From an uncultured Lachnospiraceae bacterium (GTDB taxonomy: Bacteria > Bacillota > Clostridia > Lachnospirales > Lachnospiraceae): a stretch of DNA of 22,619 nucleotides. The stretch covers positions 1-22,619 of the forward strand of contig CAMNQN010000019.1 of the NCBI GenBank assembly GCA_946549155.1, given 5' to 3'. Below, piece by piece: positions 15,443 through 22,619 of the stretch. A model generated the notes under the pieces. It saw only the letters and a program-made list of their open reading frames with translations, ran no database searches and had not been told where the DNA came from. Position 1 is the stretch's first letter. Each line of letters opens with the position of its first letter. The position numbers and the translations under genes were made by a program.

Positions 15443-16039
15443 ATGGGCAGGATATATTATCTGATGGGAAAAAGCGCGTCCGGAAAGGACACGATTTACC
15501 AGGAGCTTCTGGAACGGGAGGAGCTGGGCCTGCAGCGTTTGGTGCCCTGTACCACCCGGCCGGTCCGGGCGAAGGAGACGGAGGGCGTGGAATACCATTT
15601 TATGGATGAGGAGAAGCTGCAGGAGCTTCTTTGTGCAGGGAAAGTGATCGAGCTGCGGGAATACGACACCATCTATGGAAGCTGGAAATATTTTACGGTG
15701 GATGATGAAACGATTGACCTGGAGCGGCAGGACTATCTTGCCATCGGCGTGCCGGAATCCTTTGAAAAGATGAAGCGTTACTATGGGGAAGAAAAAGTGA
15801 TTCCTATTTATATAGAGGTGGAGGACGGAAACCGTCTGGAGAGGGCGCTCAAACGGGAGCGCAAGCAGAATCCGCCGAAATATGAGGAGATGTGCCGCCG
15901 TTTCCTGGCGGATCAGCAGGATTTTTCGGAGGAAAAGCTGCGGCAGGCCGGCATTACAAGGCGGTTTCACAACGATGGGGACCGTCAGCTGTGCATGGAC
16001 GAGGTGGCCGCGTTTATCCAGCAGCGGCAGAAACAGTGA
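15443..16039 (+). CDS. Guanylate-kinase-like P-loop nucleotide kinase
   Basis: The 198-residue protein has a P-loop GKSASGKDT (Lys15) and the guanylate-kinase pattern CTTRPVRAKETEGVEYHF, matching TTRxPRxGExxGxDYxF with changes at the GE site. YGSWKYF corresponds to the family's YGTPKxF. It is clearly divergent from canonical Gmk, so the accepted nucleotide is uncertain. AAGGAG (15432-15437) sits 5 nt before ATG 15443. It lies 31 bp after the decarboxylase-like gene, where B. subtilis has thymidylate kinase (tmk). The sequence here is not tmk-like. A second, standard gmk probably exists elsewhere, which I cannot check. Confidence 0.75.
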   Translation: MGRIYYLMGKSASGKDTIYQELLEREELGLQRLVPCTTRPVRAKETEGVEYHFMDEEKLQELLCAGKVIELREYDTIYGSWKYFTVDDETIDLERQDYLAIGVPESFEKMKRYYGEEKVIPIYIEVEDGNRLERALKRERKQNPPKYEEMCRRFLADQQDFSEEKLRQAGITRRFHNDGDRQLCMDEVAAFIQQRQKQ

Positions 16040-16041
16040 CC

Positions 16042-16070
16042 TTTACTTTGAAGAACAAATGTGCTATTCT
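16042..16070 (+). promoter_or_regulatory. Possible internal promoter ahead of holB
   Basis: TTTACT (16042-16047) and TATTCT (16065-16070) are 17 bp apart, with TG at 16062-16063 forming an extended -10. It sits in the only gap of about 85 bp in this part of the cluster. It may allow holB and downstream genes to be expressed separately from the enzyme genes. Confidence 0.4.
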
Positions 16071-16123
16071 TAATCTGTATTAGACTGCGAATAAGAGAAA
16101 AGGTTTCCGGGAGGTAACAGAAA

Positions 16124-17113
16124 ATGGCAGGATTTCAGGAGATTATCGGACATGAACAGATGATAGAGCATCTGAAAAATGCGATTCGGTCAAATAAGGT
16201 GAGTCATGCATATCTGTTCCAGGGGGAACCGGGGGCCGGCAAGGGAATTTTGGCGGATGCCTTTGCCATGACGCTGCAGTGTGAGAAGGAGGGAAGCGAT
16301 GCCTGCGGGGAGTGCCATTCCTGCAGACAGGCGGCCAGCCGGAATCATCCGGACATCATTTACGTGACCCATGAAAAACCCAACAGTATCGGCGTGGACG
16401 ATATCCGGGATCAGCTGGTGGGGGATATACTGATCAAGCCCTACAATGGGAAACGTAAAATTTACATTGTGGAGGAGGCGGAGAAGCTGACGCCTCAGGC
16501 CCAGAACGCGCTGTTAAAAACGCTGGAGGAGCCTCCGGCCTATGCGGTGCTTCTTCTTTTGACTACCAACGCCTCCATGCTGCTGGATACGATCCGTTCC
16601 CGCTGCGTGATGCTGAATCTGCGGCCCGTTCCCGACAGGCAGGTGCGCAGTTACCTGATGGAGCATCTGGAGATTCCGGATTACCAGGCGGATATCTGCG
16701 TCGCTTTTGCCCAGGGGAGTATTGGAAGGGCAGTGACGCTGGCGTCCTCTGAGAATTTTAATGCGATCAAATCCTCAGCGATGCACCTTGTGGGCACGAT
16801 CAAGGAGAAGGATATCAATGAGGTAATCAATACGGTGAAGGAAGTGCAGCAGTACAAGGTGGATGTGCGGGATTATCTGGATATTCTGGCCGTATGGTTC
16901 CGGGATGTGCTTTACTTTAAAGCTACCCGGGATGTGGACGGCGTGGTTTTCAGGGATCAGATAAAAAATATCCGCAAAAGCGCCAGCACCAGCTCCTACG
17001 AGGGACTGGAAGTGATTCTGAAGGCTATCCAGACCGCGAAGACCCGTCTGGAGGCGAACGTGAACTTTGATCTGGCCATGGAGCTGCTGTTTTTGACGAT
17101 GAAGGAAAACTGA
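16124..17113 (+). CDS. holB: DNA polymerase III delta' subunit
   Basis: The 329-residue clamp-loader subunit has P-loop GEPGAGKG (Lys40), then a four-cysteine zinc module (Cys53, Cys61, Cys64, Cys67). After these come IYIVEEAEKLTPQAQNALLK with the Walker B-like acidic pair, LEEPPAYAVLLLLTT, and IRSRC with the SRC motif. The C-terminal collar domain follows (about 205-329). In the family it works in the clamp-loader complex that places the sliding clamp on DNA. The usual downstream neighbour ricT follows after 75 bp, as in B. subtilis. The ribosome binding site is GGGAGG before ATG 16124. The initiation-control gene yabA, often in this cluster, is absent from the window. Confidence 0.93.
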   Translation: MAGFQEIIGHEQMIEHLKNAIRSNKVSHAYLFQGEPGAGKGILADAFAMTLQCEKEGSDACGECHSCRQAASRNHPDIIYVTHEKPNSIGVDDIRDQLVGDILIKPYNGKRKIYIVEEAEKLTPQAQNALLKTLEEPPAYAVLLLLTTNASMLLDTIRSRCVMLNLRPVPDRQVRSYLMEHLEIPDYQADICVAFAQGSIGRAVTLASSENFNAIKSSAMHLVGTIKEKDINEVINTVKEVQQYKVDVRDYLDILAVWFRDVLYFKATRDVDGVVFRDQIKNIRKSASTSSYEGLEVILKAIQTAKTRLEANVNFDLAMELLFLTMKEN

Positions 17114-17188
17114 AAATAGAGAAGAATGTGAAACGGATTCCGACGGGAGACGTTTGGACAGGAAGACAGGGAGAGTGGAGAGAAAGCA

Positions 17189-18169
17189 ATGGTGAAAATA
17201 GTAGGAGTCCGTTTTCGGAACGCTGGGAAGGTGTATTATTTTGACCCGAAGGACTATAAAATGCGGCCCGGCGACCATGTGATCGTGGAGACGGCCCGGG
17301 GCATCGAGTATGGGACTGTGACGGGAAAGATACAGGATGTGGCGGATGAAAAGGTGGTGCAGCCCTTAAAGCCGGTGCTTCGCGTGGCGAACGCGGAGGA
17401 TAACGCCAAGGCAAAGCGCAATCAGGAGCGGGAGCGGGAGGCCATGGCCATCTGCAAGGAAAAGATCCGGAAACATAATCTGGATATGAAATTGATCGAT
17501 GCGGAGTATACATTTGACAATAATAAGGTGCTGTTTTATTTTACCGCCGATGGGAGGATTGATTTCCGTGAGCTGGTGAAGGATCTGGCGGCGGTGTTCC
17601 GCACCCGGATTGAGCTGCGGCAGATCGGCGTGCGGGATGAGACCAAGATTCTGGGAGGCATAGGCATCTGCGGCCGTCAGCTGTGCTGCCACACCTTTCT
17701 GTCGGAGTTCGCGCCGGTATCCATCAAGATGGCGAAGGAGCAGAACCTTTCCTTAAACCCCACCAAGATTTCCGGTGTCTGCGGCCGTCTGATGTGCTGC
17801 CTGAAAAATGAGGAGGATACCTACGAGTACCTGAACAGCAAGCTTCCGGGAAACGGCGATCTGGTGACCACTGTTACCGGACTGCAGGGGGAAGTGGTAG
17901 GAGTGAACGTGCTGCGCCAGAAGGTGAAGGTACTGGTGGACATGGACGATGAAAAGGAATTGCAGGAGTATGATGTCAAGGACCTGAAATTTAAGCCCCG
18001 GCGGAAAAAGGAAAAGAACAATCCGGAGAAAAGCGGGGAAAAGGGCGGACGGAAAGGAAAACGGGAAAAACGGGAGGCAAAGGAGCGCCAGGATGTGGAG
18101 GAGAAAGAACTGAAGGCGCTGGAAGCCCTGGAGAAGCAGGATGGAAAGTCCCGGCTGGATGATGACTGA
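17189..18169 (+). CDS. ricT: PSP1-domain protein RicT (YaaT)
   Basis: The 326-residue protein starts with MVKIVGVRFRNAGKVYYFDP, the RicT signature, followed by the PSP1 domain (about 60-150). It has two cysteine clusters, Cys161/166/167 in GICGRQLCC and Cys198/203/204 in GVCGRLMCC, which match the cysteines associated with the iron-sulfur centres of the Ric complex. In B. subtilis RicT works with RicA and RicF to help RNase Y mature mRNAs and to support sporulation and competence. The last 55 or so residues form a Lys/Glu-rich charged tail (from KFKPRRKKEK), a lineage-variable extension. It sits directly after holB, the conserved Firmicutes arrangement. Confidence 0.92.
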   Translation: MVKIVGVRFRNAGKVYYFDPKDYKMRPGDHVIVETARGIEYGTVTGKIQDVADEKVVQPLKPVLRVANAEDNAKAKRNQEREREAMAICKEKIRKHNLDMKLIDAEYTFDNNKVLFYFTADGRIDFRELVKDLAAVFRTRIELRQIGVRDETKILGGIGICGRQLCCHTFLSEFAPVSIKMAKEQNLSLNPTKISGVCGRLMCCLKNEEDTYEYLNSKLPGNGDLVTTVTGLQGEVVGVNVLRQKVKVLVDMDDEKELQEYDVKDLKFKPRRKKEKNNPEKSGEKGGRKGKREKREAKERQDVEEKELKALEALEKQDGKSRLDDD

Positions 18170-18176
18170 CGGCGGG

Positions 18177-18210
18177 GCTGCCCGGCGGGGGAAGGTCTCT
18201 TCCGGGCGGC
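18177..18210 (+). other. GC-rich stem-loop between ricT and the methyltransferase gene
   Basis: GCTGCCCGG (18177-18185) pairs with CCGGGCGGC (18202-18210) over 9 bp with one G-U pair; an alternative inner hairpin GGAAG-GTCT-CTTCC is also possible. There is no T run, so this is not a typical terminator. It may separate transcript stability of the two genes. Confidence 0.35.
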
Positions 18211-18264
18211 GGAGAGCGGGAAAGACCCGCAGGACAGACAGAGAAAGAGAGATTGAGGAAGAAG

Positions 18265-19044
18265 ATGGATATGGAACTGCTGGCAGGTGAACGCCTGGAC
18301 GATCTGCAGCGAAACGGCTATAAGATCATACAGAATGAAAAGCTGTTCTGTTTTGGGATGGACGCCGTTTTGCTGTCCGCTTTTACAAAAGTGCGGGAAG
18401 GGGAAACTGTGCTGGATCTGGGAACCGGAACCGGTGTGATTCCCATTTTGCTGGAGGCCAGAACCCGGGGAAAATCCTTTACCGGCCTGGAAATCTGCAG
18501 GGCCAGCGCGGACATGGCGGCCAGAAGCGTCAAATATAATCAACTGGAAAGCAAGGTGTCCATTGTTCAGGGAGATATAAAAGAAGCCGACCGGATATTT
18601 CCAGCGGCTTCTTTTGATGTGGTGACCAGCAATCCGCCGTATATGACGGCCAATCACGGGCTGGTGAATCCGGATGTGGACAAGGCCTGCGCCCGCCATG
18701 AGCTTCTGTGCACCCTGGAGGATGTGGTGCGGCAGGCGGCCCGGGCGCTAAAGCCCAGGGGGAGATTTTATATGGTGCACCGGCCCTTTCGGATGGCGGA
18801 GATTATCCGGGTGCTGAGCGCGTATAAATTGGAGCCCAAGAGGCTTCAACTGGTGTACCCCTTTGTGGACAAGGAGCCGAATATGCTGCTGGTGGAGTGC
18901 TTAAAGGGCGGAAATCCCCGGGTTACGGTGGAGCCGCCGCTGATTGTCTACCAGGAGCCTGGCGTGTACACGGAGTATGTGCGGCGGCTGTACGGAGTGG
19001 AGGAAAGCATAAGGGAAACGTTGGATGAATCGGTATTTCCATAA
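18265..19044 (+). CDS. trmN6: TrmN6/YabB-type tRNA adenine-N6 methyltransferase
   Basis: The 259-residue SAM-dependent methyltransferase has motif I VLDLGTGTGVIPIL (Asp51) and the N6-adenine motif NPPY at 123-126, within VVTSNPPYMTANHG. ERLDDLQRNGYKIIQNEKLF and FCFGMDAVLLSAF near the start are typical of the YabB group. Homologues methylate adenine 37 of a valine tRNA in E. coli; the tRNA target in Firmicutes is less certain. I place the start at ATG 18265, preceded by GAGGAAG; a TTG at 18253 would add four residues but has no suitable ribosome binding site. It lies between ricT and rsmI, as yabB does in B. subtilis. Confidence 0.85.
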   Translation: MDMELLAGERLDDLQRNGYKIIQNEKLFCFGMDAVLLSAFTKVREGETVLDLGTGTGVIPILLEARTRGKSFTGLEICRASADMAARSVKYNQLESKVSIVQGDIKEADRIFPAASFDVVTSNPPYMTANHGLVNPDVDKACARHELLCTLEDVVRQAARALKPRGRFYMVHRPFRMAEIIRVLSAYKLEPKRLQLVYPFVDKEPNMLLVECLKGGNPRVTVEPPLIVYQEPGVYTEYVRRLYGVEESIRETLDESVFP

Positions 19045-19110
19045 GAAAGGACCGACCGTGGCGTAAGGCGCCCGGGGCAGGAAAAATAAAAGCGGAAACG
19101 GAGAAAAAAG

Positions 19111-19980
19111 ATGCAGGGAAAATTATATCTGTGCGCCACCCCCATCGGCAACCTGGAGGATATGACCTTCCGGGCGGTGCGCACTTTGCGGGAGGTGGAT
19201 CTGATCGCGGCGGAGGATACGAGGAACAGCCTTAAGCTGCTGAACCATTTCGAGATCAAAACGCCTATGACCAGCTACCATGAATATAATAAAATCGAGA
19301 AGGCCCATTACCTGATTGCCCGGATGCAGGAGGGAAAGGATGTGGCGCTGATTACTGACGCGGGAACTCCGGGAATCTCCGACCCGGGGGAGGACCTGGT
19401 GCGGCTGGCCTACGAGGCAGGCATTGAGGTGACTTCCCTGCCGGGAGCCTGCGCCTGCGTGACTGCGCTGACGCTGTCGGGGCTTCCCACCAGGCGCTTC
19501 TGTTTCGAAGCATTTCTGCCAACGGATAAGAAAGAAAAGCAGGCAATTTTGGAGGAGTTAAAGACAGAGACCAGAACGGTGATTCTGTATGAAGCCCCCC
19601 ATCGTCTGGTAAAGACCCTAAAGGAACTGCAAGACGCGCTGGGAGACCGGCGGATCACACTGTGCCGGGAGCTGACGAAGCGTCACGAGACGGCCTTCGC
19701 CACCACCCTTTCGGGTGCCCTGGATTTTTATGAGAATCAGGAGCCTAAGGGCGAGTGTGTGATCGTCATGGAGGGGCGTACGATCCGGGAATTGGAAGAG
19801 GAACGGCAAAAAAACTGGGAGGAGATGGATCTGCAGGAGCATATGGATCTGTACCTGGAACAGGGCCTGAGCCAAAAGGACGCGATGAAGGCTGTGGCCA
19901 GGGACCGGGGGATCGGGAAGCGGGATGTGTACCGGATGCTGCTGGAGGAACGCGGGACAGAAAGAACTGCAGGGATGTAA
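19111..19980 (+). CDS. rsmI: 16S rRNA (cytidine-1402-2'-O)-methyltransferase RsmI
   Basis: The 289-residue protein is a clear RsmI: LYLCATPIGNLEDMTFRA at the start, AAEDTRNSLKLLNHF, ITDAGTPGISDPGEDLV for SAM binding, LPGACACVTALTLSGLP and LYEAPHRLVKTL. It belongs to the tetrapyrrole-methylase fold and methylates the ribose of C1402 in the 30S decoding centre. The last 60 residues (EERQKNWEEMDLQ onward, ending MLLEERGTERTAGM) form the usual helical C-terminal extension. Spacing to the upstream methyltransferase is 66 bp. The downstream gap (19981-20049) contains a stem ATGGCAG/CTGCCAT (19981-20011) without a T run. Confidence 0.95.
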   Translation: MQGKLYLCATPIGNLEDMTFRAVRTLREVDLIAAEDTRNSLKLLNHFEIKTPMTSYHEYNKIEKAHYLIARMQEGKDVALITDAGTPGISDPGEDLVRLAYEAGIEVTSLPGACACVTALTLSGLPTRRFCFEAFLPTDKKEKQAILEELKTETRTVILYEAPHRLVKTLKELQDALGDRRITLCRELTKRHETAFATTLSGALDFYENQEPKGECVIVMEGRTIRELEEERQKNWEEMDLQEHMDLYLEQGLSQKDAMKAVARDRGIGKRDVYRMLLEERGTERTAGM

Positions 19981-20049
19981 ATGGCAGGGAGCGGGCGGGG
20001 CCGGCTGCCATAAGTCGTTTCCGGAAGAACGTAAGAGGAGGGGCGAAGG

Positions 20050-20724
20050 ATGCTTGGAATGAAGTGCGGAAAAAAGTTAGAGAAATATGTGGCGGATTAC
20101 GTTGTGCTCGATCTGGAGACCACGGGGGTGTCGGTGAGCTATGATCAGATTGTTGAGCTGTCCGCGTTGAAGGTACAGGGCGGGCAGGTGATCGGCGAAT
20201 TTAGCACGCTGGTGAATCCCGGGCGTCCTATCCCTCTGGCAGCCAGCGCGGTCAATGGGATTACCGATGATATGGTGGCGGATGCACCGGTTTTAGAGAC
20301 GGTATTTCAGGATTTTCTGGAGTTTGCCGGGGATCTGCTCCTGGTGGGACACAATATCCAGTCCTTCGATCTGCGTTTTCTGTACCGGGAGGCGGAGCGC
20401 ATCTGGGGACAGACGGTGACCAACGATTACATCGATACGCTGCCCCTGGCCAGATATTGCCTGCCCGGGCTTTCTCATCACCGTCTTGTGGATCTGGCGG
20501 CGTATTATCATATTTCCACGGCGGGAGCCCACCGGGCGCTGAATGACTGCTATATGAATCAGCGGGTGTTCGAGGCGTTGGGAAAGGAGCTGGAAGGGGC
20601 GGCTGCGCATGTAAAGCGGTGTCCGCGCTGCGGACAGCTGATGCGAAAACGGAACGGCCGGTTCGGGGAGTTCTGGGGCTGCGGCGGCTATCCGGCCTGC
20701 CGGTATACGGAAAACGTAAGGTAA
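20050..20724 (+). CDS. DEDDh 3'-5' exonuclease fused to a topoisomerase-type zinc ribbon
   Basis: The 224-residue protein has a DnaQ-like exonuclease domain (about residues 14-180) with all three motifs: Exo I VLDLETTG (Asp21, Glu23), Exo II GHNIQSFDLRFL and Exo III HRALNDCYMNQRV, giving the DEDDh set. The C-terminal 35 residues form a four-cysteine ribbon (KRCPRCGQLMRKR, then GCGGYPACRYTE) like the DNA-binding C4 fingers of topoisomerase I. The fusion suggests a DNA end-processing or proofreading enzyme with its own single-strand DNA contact; the role is inference. AGGAGG (20037-20042) is 7 nt before ATG 20050. The next gene is an alkyltransferase-like protein, pointing to DNA repair. Confidence 0.85.
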   Translation: MLGMKCGKKLEKYVADYVVLDLETTGVSVSYDQIVELSALKVQGGQVIGEFSTLVNPGRPIPLAASAVNGITDDMVADAPVLETVFQDFLEFAGDLLLVGHNIQSFDLRFLYREAERIWGQTVTNDYIDTLPLARYCLPGLSHHRLVDLAAYYHISTAGAHRALNDCYMNQRVFEALGKELEGAAAHVKRCPRCGQLMRKRNGRFGEFWGCGGYPACRYTENVR

Positions 20725-20758
20725 AAGCTGCCGGAGGCTGTGGGGGGGGAGGAAGGAA

Positions 20759-21133
20759 ATGGAGACGGATTTTTACTGGCGTATGGGGCTGGTGTGCGCC
20801 CGGATCCCGGCAGGGACGGTGGCCACCTACGGGCAGATTGCCCTGCTATGCGGGAAACCGAAAAATTCCAGACAGGTAGGCTATGGGCTGAAGCGCAATC
20901 TGGCAGGGAAGGGAGTGCCGGCTCATCGCATCGTTAACAGCAGAGGAATGCTGAGCGGAGCCGCCAATTTTGACACGCCGGATCTGCAGGCCCTCCTTTT
21001 GCGGGAGGAAGGGGTGGAGGTTCTGTGGACGCCGGAGGGCTGGAAGGTGGATCTGGAACGTTTCCTCTGGAGAAATACGCTGGAGGATGCGCTGAGACTC
21101 CGGGAAGAATTTGAAGCTGCGGGAGAAAAATAA
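20759..21133 (+). CDS. MGMT-family alkyltransferase-like protein, acceptor Cys replaced by Ala
   Basis: The 124-residue protein is the DNA-binding domain of the O6-alkylguanine transferase family without the N-terminal domain. It keeps VATYGQIA (Tyr24) and the arginine-finger segment NSRQVGYGLKRN (Arg38). The acceptor motif PCHR is PAHR, with Ala55 in place of the alkyl-accepting Cys, followed by IVNSRGMLSG. Alkyltransferase-like proteins with a changed Cys bind alkylated guanines without repairing them and pass the lesion to excision repair. This one probably acts the same way, though Trp is the better-known replacement. GGAGG (20748-20752) is 6 nt before the ATG. It follows the exonuclease gene by 34 bp, likely in the same transcript. 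Confidence 0.85.
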   Translation: METDFYWRMGLVCARIPAGTVATYGQIALLCGKPKNSRQVGYGLKRNLAGKGVPAHRIVNSRGMLSGAANFDTPDLQALLLREEGVEVLWTPEGWKVDLERFLWRNTLEDALRLREEFEAAGEK

Positions 21134-21239
21134 GGGGCTGTCGTTCTGAGCAGAGCAGAGTTACTGTTCAGGCGGCGGCCTTTTGTACAGTATATAACCT
21201 GCGGTTAATTTTATTGGCGGGAAATTAATATCCGCTCAG

Positions 21240-21268
21240 TTGTGGAAGGGGCTGCCGGCTGTTATCAT
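21240..21268 (+). promoter_or_regulatory. Probable promoter of the XRE regulator gene
   Basis: TTGTGG (21240-21245) and TATCAT (21263-21268) are 17 bp apart. The leader (about 95 nt) contains a hairpin GGGAAAC (21318-21324) with GTTTCCC (21342-21348) just before the ribosome binding site AGGAG (21355-21359), which could limit translation. The rest of 21134-21239 shows nothing I can name. Confidence 0.4.
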
Positions 21269-21368
21269 AAAAGACAGCAAGAGCTTTTGTAGAGTATGAC
21301 GGAAAAAACAGAGAGGTGGGAAACTTCTGAGGGCCACAGGCGTTTCCCTATAGCAGGAGATGATAAGT

Positions 21369-22481
21369 ATGGCGATGAATACAATTATCCGGGAAAGGCG
21401 CAGGGAGCTGGGACTGACGCAGGAGCAGGTGGCGGAGGCGCTGGGCGTGTCCGCCCCGGCGGTCAACAAATGGGAGAAGGGAATCACCATGCCGGACACC
21501 GGGTCTTTGCCGGCTCTGGCCCGGCTGCTGGGTACGGACCTGAATGCACTGTTTTGCTTTGAGGAGGAGCTGTCCCGGGAGGAAATTTACCAGTTTTGCA
21601 ATGAGGTGGTGGAGCTGGCGGAAAAAGAAGGGATACAGGCCGGGATTTCCAGAATCAGCGGGAAGCTTCGGGAATATCCTAACTGCGGTTCGCTGCTTCA
21701 GATGGTTTCCAACGTGGCGGACGGCCTGCTGATCATGTCGGATCTGCGGCCGGAGGAAAAGACGGAGTATGAAAAGCAGATACTGTCCTGGTATCAGAGG
21801 GCGGCGGCCTCCGCTGACGGGGATGTGCGGGAACAGGCCTGTTTTATGCTGGCCAGTAAGTACCGCAGCCAGGGAGAATATGAAAAATCCCAGGATATCA
21901 TAGACCAGCTGCCGGAGCGGAAGGCCACGGATAAAAATATGCTGCAGGTTTCCCTCTATGAGGACCAGGGAAAGACGGCGGAGGCTATTGAGCTGCTGGA
22001 AAAGGGACTGCTGGGACGGGTAAGTGAGGTGTGGGGCATTCTGATCCGGCTGGTGGATCTGGAGATCGCGGATGGAAATCCGGAGGAGGCCGGAAGAATC
22101 GCCGGAATCAGCCGGGAAATGTCAGAGCTGTTCGATCTGTGGGAGTATAACCGTTACGTAGGAGATTTGTCGGTGGCTCTGGCCAGACAGCAGACGGCGG
22201 AGTGCATTCAGACGCTGGAAAAGCTGCTGACAGCGGCAATGCGGCCCTGGGAGATGTGGAAATCTCCGCTGTATTGCCGGATAGCGAAAAAACAGACGCC
22301 AGGGGAGCATTTCGGAAAGCGCATGCTGCGGCCGCTGCTGACAGAGCTGGAGAACAGTGAGAAATATGCGTTCCTGCGGCAGGAAGAAGCCTTTCAGAAG
22401 CTGCTTGAAAAGTACCACAGACGCTGCACGGAGGAAACTCCCGAAAGCCCGCGGAGTAGCTCTGCTCATTCGTTTCTGTGA
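21369..22481 (+). CDS. XRE-family helix-turn-helix regulator with helical repeat-like C-terminus
   Basis: The 370-residue protein has an N-terminal HTH of the Cro/CI type (about residues 4-58) with LGLTQEQVAEALGVSAPAVN and WEKGITMPDT, followed by LPALARLLGTDLNALF. The remaining 300 residues are predicted helical with tetratricopeptide-like spacing, for example YEKSQDIIDQLPERKATD and GKTAEAIELLEKGLLGRVSE. Such parts usually sense a peptide or protein partner. I chose ATG 21369, 9 nt after AGGAG; the ATG at 21360 directly abuts that site. It stands alone with its own leader, so it may regulate itself or distant genes. The target is unknown. Confidence 0.82.
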   Translation: MAMNTIIRERRRELGLTQEQVAEALGVSAPAVNKWEKGITMPDTGSLPALARLLGTDLNALFCFEEELSREEIYQFCNEVVELAEKEGIQAGISRISGKLREYPNCGSLLQMVSNVADGLLIMSDLRPEEKTEYEKQILSWYQRAAASADGDVREQACFMLASKYRSQGEYEKSQDIIDQLPERKATDKNMLQVSLYEDQGKTAEAIELLEKGLLGRVSEVWGILIRLVDLEIADGNPEEAGRIAGISREMSELFDLWEYNRYVGDLSVALARQQTAECIQTLEKLLTAAMRPWEMWKSPLYCRIAKKQTPGEHFGKRMLRPLLTELENSEKYAFLRQEEAFQKLLEKYHRRCTEETPESPRSSSAHSFL

Positions 22482-22537
22482 ATTTATATTTGCCCCTGCT
22501 TTGCCCGATGGCCGCTTCCATTAAACCATTCCTGCCT

Positions 22538-22613
22538 GAATGCTACTTTTCGTGTTTTGTTAAGTATCAGGACGCAGGAAAAGACGGGGCTGGGCGGGCA
22601 GATGCCTCTGGAA
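22538..22613 (+). repeat. Right copy of the edge repeat, pointing out of the window
   Basis: This is related to the reverse complement of 1-81: it shares GAATGCT, TTCGTGTTT, GGACGCAGGAA and CTGGAA, with 49 of 65 ungapped columns identical by hand count. One frame stays open to the window edge (IRTQEKTGLGGQMPLENC), so it may be the start of a gene continuing outside. The intervening 22482-22537 holds nothing I recognise. Confidence 0.6.
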
Positions 22614-22619
22614 AACTGC

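Noticed and set aside
14849..15970. 373-codon open frame on the - strand
   Set aside because: Antisense to the decarboxylase-like and kinase genes, Pro-rich and without recognisable motifs.
1..22619. Whole window as a composite transposon bounded by the edge repeats
   Set aside because: The interior contains core genes (holB, ricT, rsmI, mecA) and no transposase; the repeats remain unexplained, but transposition of this block is unlikely.

Overview
The window reads as chromosome from a Gram-positive Clostridia, most likely a Lachnospiraceae member. The reasons are moderately high GC with AT-rich promoters, strong AGGAGG ribosome binding sites, many GTG/TTG alternative starts, a MecA adaptor, and a holB-ricT-yabB-rsmI cluster in Firmicutes order. 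UGA is used as a normal stop (genes ending at 8034, 16039, 17113, 18169 and 22481), so the genetic code is standard. I saw no tRNA, rRNA, CRISPR array, transposase or phage gene.

Region 1 (about 87-10562, + strand) is one long peptide-uptake and peptide-breakdown operon. A TetR-family regulator has a promoter with a perfect 11-bp inverted repeat at the expected transcription start. It is followed by two overlapping paralogous amidohydrolase-superfamily genes, a cytosolic prolyl oligopeptidase, and a complete Opp/Dpp-type ABC importer in the order permease, permease, ATPase, ATPase, binding protein. The operon ends in a strong, apparently bidirectional terminator. Two features stand out. The first amidohydrolase has lost every metal ligand while its partner keeps all of them. 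The second permease gene is cut by an in-frame TGA where the family would accept Trp, and the frame is otherwise intact. The likely logic is peptide capture, import, cleavage after proline, then hydrolysis of the small amide or dipeptide product. The substrate is inference.

Region 2 (10572-13827) holds mecA on the - strand, then about 0.7 kb with divergent promoters, a candidate structured RNA of about 200 nt, a 12-bp inverted repeat resembling DnaA boxes, and a 38-codon ORF with a good ribosome binding site. After that comes a membrane-anchored SH3 + GH18 cell-wall hydrolase.

Region 3 (13837-21133, + strand) is a housekeeping cluster: Orn/Lys/Arg decarboxylase-like PLP enzyme, guanylate-kinase-like P-loop kinase, holB, ricT, yabB/trmN6-type methyltransferase, rsmI, DEDDh exonuclease with a topoisomerase-type zinc ribbon, and an alkyltransferase-like protein. 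It follows the Bacillus subtilis yaaO-tmk-yaaQ-yaaR-holB-yaaT-yabA-yabB-yazA-rsmI order but is condensed, with a guanylate-kinase-like gene where tmk would be.

Region 4 (21240-22481) is an XRE-type regulator with a long helical C-terminal part. The two outer edges (1-81 and 22538-22613) carry related sequences in opposite orientation, each pointing out of the window. They are probably two copies of an unidentified repeat or paralogous gene start.
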